A stretch of DNA of 11,752 bases, taken from Chrysochromulina tobinii. Taxonomy: Eukaryota > Haptophyta > Prymnesiales > Chrysochromulinaceae. Below the pieces are notes generated by a model. It ran no database searches. It saw only the letters and a list, made by a program, of their open reading frames with translations, and was not told the origin of the DNA. Below, in pieces: positions 1-6,900 of the stretch (its first letter is position 1; each line of letters begins with the position of its first letter). The stretch lies in contig JWZX01001806.1 in assembly GCA_001275005.1 (NCBI GenBank), positions 1 through 11,752 on the forward strand, in the 5' to 3' direction. The position numbers were made by a program, and so were the translations under genes.

Positions 1-324
1 GGCTCTCAGCGGAAGTGTGGCCGCAGGAGGTCGCCGAGAGGAGCGCAGTCGCTCCGCGAGCGATGTGTATGTGTCGTGTGCCAGAGAGGCAGAGTACTTC
101 ATCGTGTTATTCTCAACACTCGCGAATTTTCATAGGAAAGGGCGCTGTTTCGTTGTGTGTGTGTTTCTTACTTCCCATGGGTGTGCTGGGAACAGTTGGG
201 ACCCGTCCCAAACGACCTTTCGGTCCTCTCCGGGATGTTAAACGTTTACTCGAAACAACTCGAAACCCGATCCGCCTAGCCCACAGCGGAGAGCGGTCGC
301 ATGACGGTCGAAGTACTGATTGGC
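1..324. other. No recognisable gene
   Basis: Short open frames exist on both strands but none gives a protein I recognise or shows a clear codon-position bias. The stretch around 100-180 is richer in T and contains a short GT run near 157. A terminal exon of a plus-strand gene entering from the left cannot be excluded, since the frame beginning at base 1 stays open for about 44 codons. Nothing positive supports it. Confidence 0.5.
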
Positions 325-823
325 CTATGGGACATGAGGATGCTCATCGACATGCATTCGCGCGGGGCCACGGACCTGCGGGCATCCACTGCCGAGCACG
401 CAGGGGTGTTCGGTCCTGATGCTGCTGCTGCCGCGCCGACGGTGGCCACCTTTGAGCTCGTGCTGCTCGCCACTGGCGACGGCCGCTGCAGTAGCCATGC
501 GCTTTGTGAAGGCGCCGGCGACGGAGTCGAAGACGAGGACGATCGGGCACCTCTGAGCTGCCGCCGACGCGCTCCTGCCATCGAGCACGGCCTCGACGGA
601 CCGCTTGAAGTTGAACCACGCAATCCGACGAGAAAGCGTGCGAGCATGTAGCCACGTCCACGCCATGTAGCCACGCGTAGCATGCTCGCAGGAGAGCGAA
701 GTTCGACTTCTTAGGTCTCCGATGAAGATTGGCCCGCAGCGAGTGTACCTCGTCGAGCGTGAGCTCCAATGAATGGGCGGGGACCTCAACATGAAGCCTC
801 ACGCCCACCACGGAAGGCGAATG
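325..823 (-). pseudogene. Weak candidate coding fragment, possibly frameshifted
   Basis: I do not recognise this product. Reading down the minus strand, one frame opens after a stop at 824-826 and gives a plausible protein segment (for example HSLELTLDEVHSLRANL) but no ATG. Past about 680 the protein-like reading moves to the +1 frame, which contains FNFKRSVEAVLDG and CPIVLVFDSVAGAFTKRM and ends at a stop at 325-327. By hand count about four fifths of codons in the second segment (roughly 455-643) end in G or C, higher than at the other codon positions. The switch coincides with two copies of a 12-bp direct repeat 19 bp apart (645-656 and 664-675). Removing 19 bp would put both halves in one frame. 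It could be a decayed gene, an exon pair with an unseen intron, or chance. The second frame also has its own ATG at 790-792, so a single intact ORF from there is an alternative. Confidence 0.2.
639..690. repeat. 10-bp inverted repeat enclosing a 12-bp direct repeat
   Basis: TGCGAGCATG at 639-648 is the exact reverse complement of CATGCTCGCA at 681-690, leaving a 32-nt loop. The loop region overlaps two copies of CATGTAGCCACG (645-656 and 664-675). It could fold as a stem-loop in DNA or RNA. No known RNA family is recognised. Confidence 0.5.
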
Positions 824-1876
824 TTATTGCTCCAACCTACGAGTATACGATCGAGACTGTCAGTGTAAGAGCAGGTCAACTAAGCGAATTCCGAAGCGCG
901 TTCGACTGACAGTGTCACGCACCTCACGCACGGACGAGGCGGCCGAGCCTCATCGTCTGGGGTCACCTCCATCGCGATCGGTTGAAAAAGGCTCGAAAGG
1001 GCGCTTTGGGTCACTTCTTTTTTGCTCAACAAAACGCGAGTTTGCCACGAATTCATGCCCAAAACGACGCGTTTGGCCACCCTAGCCCAGAGCAGCCCCT
1101 GATCTCCCCTGATGAAAGAGACACCATGAGACACTCTTAGATGTACATAGGACTCCACCCCTGTTCCGCCCACATGTCGTGTATTGCGTCGCGTGACCCA
1201 GTACATGCTCCACTCGCTCTCACACTCCGCAGCATGCCTGAACTGTCTCGGCGTATCCGCACGGTGGGCGTGCACGCCAAGCTAGCGGTAGGTTCCAGCC
1301 GTGATGTGAGCCTGGAGATCTGGCCTGTGACAGGCAGCGCGGTCACGTCGGCACGAGCGGTCACCATGAGGAGGCTCTTGGGATAGTGCGAGATGCACGC
1401 GTGGCAACGCGGCGTGGCAGCGGTACCTAAAGGAAAAGCACGCACGCCTCGTCCTCGGCGCGCCGCGCAGCCCTAGACTGATCTTCCTTCTCTGTAGACA
1501 TCAGCCTCTGGACACTGGAGTGATTGAGGTTTTACGGTGGCCGCACGGTGGCCACGGTGACTGCGCGAGCGCGCGCGCCGGCTATGGCGTGCGTCGGTGG
1601 GCTCGGCCGGCTGGGACGCGCGTCGGCGGGCGATTCACTGCGTTGCAGCGCCACCAGAGGTGCTGTCGCTTCGAAGCCTTTCCTGTGGTGCCATGGGTGG
1701 TGCTCCGAGCGTCCGATGGAAGCGCGAAAGCCGAAAACGCAAGTTTAGCAAAAGAATGCGGTCTCCCTTGCACAGGGGGGGGCAGATGCATGCCGGGCGA
1801 CCATGCCCCACCCCAGGGGGGTGCACTGGGCGCCGTTTTGGGCGTTCTGCTACGTAATTACGGATTTACGGATTTA

Positions 1877-1896
1877 CCCCCCTCCCTCCCCCTCCC
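1877..1896 (-). other. G-quadruplex motif on minus strand
   Basis: The plus strand is an unbroken 20-base C/T tract. The minus strand therefore reads as four G-runs of at least three separated by single A residues, with some runs of five or six. This satisfies the standard G3+N1-7 pattern for a four-stranded fold, and the plus strand could form an i-motif. It lies about 200 bp past the trmB stop on the trmB sense strand, so it could sit in the trmB 3' flanking transcript. A role in transcript 3'-end formation is only a guess. Confidence 0.6.
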
Positions 1897-2029
1897 ACGC
1901 TCCGACCCGGTCAAACGCGCATCTACGAATCAAGTTACCGCCGGAGGCGCGGAAGCCTATGGCCTATGGCCAAGGCGATACTGGCTGAGCAATATGACTC
2001 ACTGCTGCGGCTTCACACGATGGCCCAGA

Positions 2030-2096
2030 CCGTCTATGTTTACTAATAATTTTGTATATTTTGTTGAGCCTGGGATCCATTTTTTCGCATTCACTC
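2030..2096 (-). promoter_or_regulatory. Probable trmB 3' UTR / polyadenylation region
   Basis: Immediately past the trmB stop, the minus strand becomes A/T-rich in an otherwise GC-rich region. It includes an A6 run and the near-consensus AGTAAA about 55 nt after the stop. This composition shift is typical of a eukaryotic 3' UTR with poly(A) signal. No canonical AATAAA is present, so the exact cleavage site is unknown. Confidence 0.3.
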
Positions 2097-2819
2097 TCAG
2101 TTAACGCAAGTTCCCTCAAAGACGAAGCAGAGGTCCTCGACCGCGCGCCCCTCGGCGATCGCCTCGCGCTCGTACTTGGTGCTCGGGCGAAAATGGCCTG
2201 GACGGTTCGCGGCCAGGGACTCGCACGGAAGTGCTCGCCATCCGCGGGCGGCCGCCAACGTCTTGCGAACGTGCTCAGGATAGCCCGGCACGTCAGTGGC
2301 CACGTGCAGGCAGCCGTGCGGTCGCATCACACGGCCGAGAGATTCTATCACATCCGCACGAACGAGACGTCGCTCCGCACTGCCACGCCACGGATCGGGG
2401 AAGAAAAAGAGAACCTCGTCAAATAAGGGCGTGTCGGTCGGCAATCCCCGAGTCAGCAACATGGCGCCGTCCGCCTTGCAGACTCGCACATTACTCAACC
2501 CTCGCTCATCGAGCTTCATCATGCACGTAGCGAGACCGCGGCGCATCCAATCAACGGCCAAGAAGTCCACGTCAGGTCGTGCCGCTGCGAGCTCCACAAC
2601 GGCCTCGCCATTACCACAGCCAATCTCAAGGACACGTGGAGCCTCGCGGTTGAATGCTGCTCTCAGCTCGAGCCGGTCTGTGTGGCTGAACGCCAGCCCA
2701 AAGAGTGGCCACAAAGCCCTCTCCGCACGCTTCTGTGCAGGCGAGATTGCCTTCTGTCTTGCCTTGTACCACGCTGGCCGCACCGATCGGTTGCGAGACC
2801 TACTGCTGCTCGACGGCAT
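2097..2819 (-). CDS. trmB: tRNA (guanine-N7-)-methyltransferase, bacterial TrmB type
   Basis: This 240-residue protein belongs to the family that transfers a methyl group from S-adenosylmethionine to N7 of a guanine in tRNA, usually G46 in the variable loop. Visible motifs are the SAM-binding glycine loop VLEIGCGNGE (63-72), an acidic residue after strand 2 (LAVD, D90), the family signature FFFPDPW (138-144), RRLV (150-153), HVATD (172-176), and the substrate-site block RPSTKYE (211-217) followed by EGRAVEDLCF (223-232). FPDPW followed by RRLV resembles bacterial TrmB rather than eukaryotic Trm8/METTL1, which has FPDPH and a WD-repeat partner. The start is secure for an unspliced gene: the ATG at 2817-2819 has A at -3 and an in-frame TAG two codons upstream. 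The first 20 residues are rich in Ser and Arg, which would fit an organelle transit peptide but does not prove one. The loop after FPDPW is about two residues shorter than usual and lacks its Lys/His residues. No intron is evident. Confidence 0.9.
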   Translation of the reverse strand: MPSSSSRSRNRSVRPAWYKARQKAISPAQKRAERALWPLFGLAFSHTDRLELRAAFNREAPRVLEIGCGNGEAVVELAAARPDVDFLAVDWMRRGLATCMMKLDERGLSNVRVCKADGAMLLTRGLPTDTPLFDEVLFFFPDPWRGSAERRLVRADVIESLGRVMRPHGCLHVATDVPGYPEHVRKTLAAARGWRALPCESLAANRPGHFRPSTKYEREAIAEGRAVEDLCFVFEGTCVN

Positions 2820-3927
2820 TGTCTACTCCTGGGGACCGAACACGTGCGAGCTGTGCACACGAGAAGTTTTGCACCCCCGCGTGACCCCAGTTGACTCGTG
2901 TGAACCCGTTTTTTTCTAACGAAAAGCCAGATCGTCGCACACTGACCACGAGCGGCGACTTTCGGAAATTTCCGAAAGTCTAGCACGAGCCAATGACCCC
3001 AGAGGCGACAGGGGCTGCTTTCATGAGTGTGGGGAAAGGATTCACAGCCAATGGTTATTTTGAAACACAAAACAAAGGACCGGCGTACATACGGATGCGG
3101 TTACCACTAGCAAGCACAAGAAGCACCTCGAGAGGCTTCGATTTAAAAAACCTGTGTTTTTAGGTTGTCTGTTGTGACAGAGTATTGTCCGGACACGACC
3201 CACAAGGCCCAAGGCTTCGGCCAAGGCCAAGCCGCTACCTCGCCGGGGGCTTCATGCATTTCATTCATATAGCGGAGGTCGGGTCCACAACGGTCCAGAA
3301 GGGGCCCGTCGCAACCGCCAACTAACCGTGCTCATGGCGGCTTAACCACACCGCCCAACGCCCAAGCGGCGCCATCAAGAGACACGAGTCACAAGACGGC
3401 CCAAGCAGTATACTTAGCGGCACGCAGGATGCGATGGGAGTTGAGGGAGGAGGGGAGGACGAGCGCTGCAGGGCGCTGTTAAAATCGCGACGGTCGACGC
3501 GCGAATAATTGCCAATTTCCGGATCATGGACCAGCTGTCCGCTGACGGTGAGGCGGTGAGCGGTGAACCGATGTATACCGACATACCGCTTCCCGGGTGA
3601 CCCGGTGCACCGCCCTAGGGGTACGGCTTTCGCACGCCGATTCGCACTCAGACTCACACCGACGATACCCGGGTCAACGTCAAAGCGCGGATTCGCCCAG
3701 GATACAGGATTCGCCCTGTCCGGAGACTCAGACTGACGCCGCGCTCGACGCCGCGCGGTCTCGGGTCTCCCCCGTGCCTGGCCCGGTCTACCTCGGTTCC
3801 GCATCGCACGCTGACGGCCGGACAGTTAGTCCTAGCGGTCAACATGCATTCACAGCATCTTACGCTGAGCTTCGCATCCAAGCTTCAATAATAAATCCCC
3901 TCCGCATCCCCTCTCGAAGTATTTGTC
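2820..3927. other. Intergenic region: trmB upstream and giant-gene 3' flank
   Basis: This 1.1-kb spacer separates two genes on the same strand. It must hold the trmB promoter (low end) and the 3' UTR of the giant gene (high end). Open frames here give no recognisable protein. Small inverted repeats include TGTCCGGACA (3186-3195), a 9-bp imperfect hairpin (3213-3233) and CCGGGT/ACCCGG around one base (3593-3605). Short direct repeats are GGATTCGCCC (3689-3698 and 3707-3716) and ACTCAGACT (3646-3654 and 3726-3734). The stretch just after the giant gene's stop is locally AT-rich at about 3884-3897, as expected near a 3' end. Confidence 0.5.
2957..2980. promoter_or_regulatory. Perfect 24-bp palindrome upstream of trmB
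   Basis: The 24 bases are exactly self-complementary, with the core GGAAATTTCC flanked by GACTTTC and GAAAGTC. The element starts 138 bp upstream of the trmB ATG. Copies of CACGAGC flank it at 2947-2953 and 2984-2990. The symmetry suggests a binding site for a dimeric regulator. The TTC/GAA content recalls heat-shock elements, but the spacing does not match the standard 2-bp gap. Confidence 0.45.
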
Positions 3928-6900
3928 TCAAGGCTTCTTGTCGTTCTTCTTCTTGGCCGGGCCCGGTTGGTCCGTCTTCTTAACCGGGGCTTTCTCATCT
4001 TGAGGCGACGCGCTTCTCGGTCTTTCCTTCTTCGCGGCTGCGGCGGCACTCCCAGCGCCCTTCTTCAACGCCTTGTTCAGCTCGTTGTAGTCAATCTGTC
4101 CTGACCCGTCCTCGTCGAGCATGTCAAAGACTGCGTTCAAATCTTCACGATTCGCAACAAAGCCAAGGGCGACAAGGGCCTTACCAAACTCGTTCTTGTC
4201 GATGTAGCCCGACTCATCCTCATCCCAAATGCGGAAGAGGTCGATCGCACGGCCCTTGGATCTCCTCAACGAGTCCTTGAGTGAATAATAGATAAACTCG
4301 GGCAGCGTCACCTCGCCGCTTCCATCCTCATCCATCTCGTCGAACTTTTCGCGGAGCTGCTTCTCCGTGTAAACCGTTGTCTCGCGGTACTTGACTAGAT
4401 CCTTGAACTCCTCGAAGTCAAGCTTGCCATCGTTGTTGAGGTCCGCATGCCCAAAGGAATTTGCTCGCTCAATCATCATCGCCTGGAAGTCCTCGTGTCC
4501 GTCGCCGACCGTGTTTGCAGTTACCGCATCATCGTACCATTGTTTCTCAGGACGGATGCCCATTTGGCTGGCCATCGCGGTCAGCAGTGCAACCTGCTTC
4601 ATACTTTTCTTTTTGGCCTCTGCTTCCTTCTTTTCTTCTTCTTTGGTCAGCTTCTTCTTTTTATTGGGCTCCCCTGTGTTGGGGCTCGGCGCCGGAGGCG
4701 CGGGAACTGAGGTGGGAGCTGGGCTGGGTTGCGACTCTGATGGATTGGAGACGGTTGGAGAGTTCGGCTTGAACTCCTTGACCCACTTTTCCAACTCCTG
4801 ATAGTCGATTGAGTCGCTCTTGTCCCTGTCGCACTGGTCAAACCCGGCGCTAAGAACATCCCGTGGGAAGCTCGGCCCCATCTTCAAAAAGCCCTTGATC
4901 CACTCTTCCCGGGTCACGTACCCATCGCTGTTCTCATCGAGCTCGCTGAAAAGCGCGGCGAGGCGCAAGCCTTTCTCCTTTATTTCGTTTACGAGGGTCT
5001 GCCAGAGGTTCTTGCTCGGATCGAAGACAAGCAGTGAGCGGACCTTCATAGGCGACATTTCCCTACGTGCTGAGTTCATGGACTCAGTCACCGCTGACGC
5101 ACGCACGATCTGTAGCCGCAGCTCGGCCAGCTGCCTCTCGTAGTCTTCCGAGAGGCGCACGATTTCCTTTGTGAGATGCGTACGGTGCTCCTCGAGCAGA
5201 CGATTAAGCTTTTCTTCCGAGGCCATCTGGTGCTCCTGCAGCAGGTTCTGCATTTGCCCAACCTCCGCCTGGGCCGCACGCTCCTGCGATATAGCCTTCT
5301 TGAGCTCCTCCTCCATGCCAGCCACTTGCCTGCGCGCAGCCTGGGCCTGCGCCTGCTCCAAGGACAGGCGGCTTAGCGCGTCTGTCGCAGCCTTGCGGGC
5401 CTCAATGAGGGCCACGTGCTGCAACGCGAGCTCCTCGTCGGTGTCCTGCTGGAAGCGCCGAAGGTCCTGCTCCGCATTCTCGCGCTTTGCAGACTCGAGC
5501 ATGCGAGCCCTCTCGGCCTCGGCGGCCTCAGCAGTCGCCCGCTTGCCCGCATCTGCAGAGGCGCGCTCGACGGCGGCCCGATTGATGGCGTCCGTCGCCG
5601 CCCTGCGAGCCTCGACGAGAGCGACATGCGTGAGCGCAAGCTGCTCCTCAAAGTCCACCTTGCGCCGCTTCAACTCTTCCTCAACGGCCTGGCGTCGCTC
5701 CGTCTCGCGCGAAAGGCGCGCACTGTAGTCGCTCTCAAGCTCCTCGAGGCGTGCCTTCAACTCCTCTTGACGGCGCTCGGACTCGCTCATCATGAGCTTG
5801 CGCCGCCTCTCGACACTCTCACGCTCCCAGTCGTGACGCCACTGCTGGTAAGTAGCGACCAGCTTTGGCTTGACCAGGCGTGCGCTAGCCTTCTTGAGCA
5901 AGTTGCGTTGCCGAACATTTTCAGACCACATTGCTTGCCACGCCGTCCAGCCGAGCGCAAGCTTTCGATTCATCAGGCGCTTCACGCCCATCTCGCCGAG
6001 GTGGGCAACACGCTTCTCGCGCTCGGCTTCGAGCTGCTCCTGTATCGAGCGAAGCTGCTCCGCCTCCATCCCGCGGCCAGCAAGCATCGCTTCGCGGGCA
6101 TCGGCGAGCTCCTTACGAAGCTTCTCGAGCTCCATACCCAACTTTGCCTGCGTGGCATCCTTCTCAGCCTTGGCGCGGGCGCCCTCGCCGCTGAGCGCTG
6201 CCTGCGAACTCTTGGCACTCTTGGCGAGCATGGTGAGGTCCCAATCGTGCATCCAGTGAGCGAAGCACTTGACCAACCGAGGCTTCATCAACCGCGCGAG
6301 CGAACTCAGGAGCATCTTCTTTCGATTTGAGTACATCTGCCACCGGTGATGCCATGTGGACCAGCCACGAGCCACATCACGATTGATGAGCCGCTTGATA
6401 CCCACCTGCTGCAGCGCCATCACACGCTCTTCTTTCTCAGCATGCAGCTTCTCTTCAAACTGTTTCCTCAGCTCCTGCTCTAGTGCAGTTCCTGCCAGAG
6501 CCGCTTCGCGCATCTCCCGAAGCTCGATCAGTGCCTTCGCAAGGTTGCCCTCAACCTTGAGGCGCATCGCGGTCTCGTACTCGATGCGCTCCTTGAGGCT
6601 CATACTCGTCAACGCCACCTCCCTCGTCTTCTTTGCGGCCTCTGCAATCGACCAAGAACGGCGCCAATGCGCGTACGCTGCACTTTGCTTGGGCCTGAGG
6701 AGTCGACTGGCTGCCTTCTTGAGCAGGCTACGCTGGCGCACCTTTTCTTCCCAAAGCGCGTGCCAGCCCGACCAGCCGCGAGCCAGGCCCTGATTCATCA
6801 GGCGCTTCACGCCCATTTCGCCGAGGTGGGCAACACGCTTCTCGCGCTCGCGCTCAAGCTCCTCCTCAGCGAGTCGCTTCAGCTCCGCCTCCTCGCCGCG

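Larger units (their letters stand above)
824..2096. other. Gene-poor spacer with small repeats
   Basis: No protein or RNA gene is recognised in this 1.27-kb stretch. Visible structure includes a 9-bp inverted repeat (856-864 with 905-913), an 11-bp odd palindrome at 907-917, two copies of ACGGTGGCC at an 11-bp period (1534-1553), alternating GC dinucleotides around 1569-1578, a G8 run (1775-1782), a short hairpin (1809-1823), a duplicated 8-mer TTACGGAT (1858-1873) and a tandem GCCTATG pair (1955-1968). The last 60 bases, next to the trmB stop, are AT-rich and probably belong to the trmB 3' UTR. I saw no tRNA, 5S or spliceosomal RNA signature by eye. Confidence 0.5.

Noticed and set aside
301-651. 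116-codon plus-strand open frame beginning at an ATG
   Set aside because: It is antisense to the stronger minus-strand signal. Its G/C enrichment falls on first rather than third codon positions, and its product is low-complexity after residue 35.
880-1275. 131-codon minus-strand open frame
   Set aside because: Third-position G/C is not clearly raised by hand count, it begins at GTG rather than ATG, and no family is recognised.
2035-2100. Plus-strand 3' splice site look-alike: TACTAAT, pyrimidine tract and AG
   Set aside because: It runs directly into the antisense strand of trmB with no plus-strand coding sequence after it. The AT-rich stretch is better explained as the trmB 3' UTR.
1520-2104. 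194-codon plus-strand open frame
   Set aside because: It crosses homopolymer runs and the C/T tract, contains repeat-derived sequence, has no recognisable domain, and ends over the trmB stop.
2097-2819. The whole window as a bacterial contig because TrmB is bacterial in type
   Set aside because: The adjacent multi-kilobase Sfi1-like/EF-hand gene, kilobase-scale spacers and lack of ribosome-binding sites or operon layout point to a eukaryote.
2957-2980. Palindrome as a canonical heat-shock element
   Set aside because: TTC and GAA blocks are present but not at the required two-base spacing, so the label is not justified.
3322-3804. 160-codon minus-strand open frame between the two genes
   Set aside because: Arg/Ser/Pro-rich translation with no domain. 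It overlaps short direct and inverted repeats, and fits chance open sequence in GC-rich DNA.
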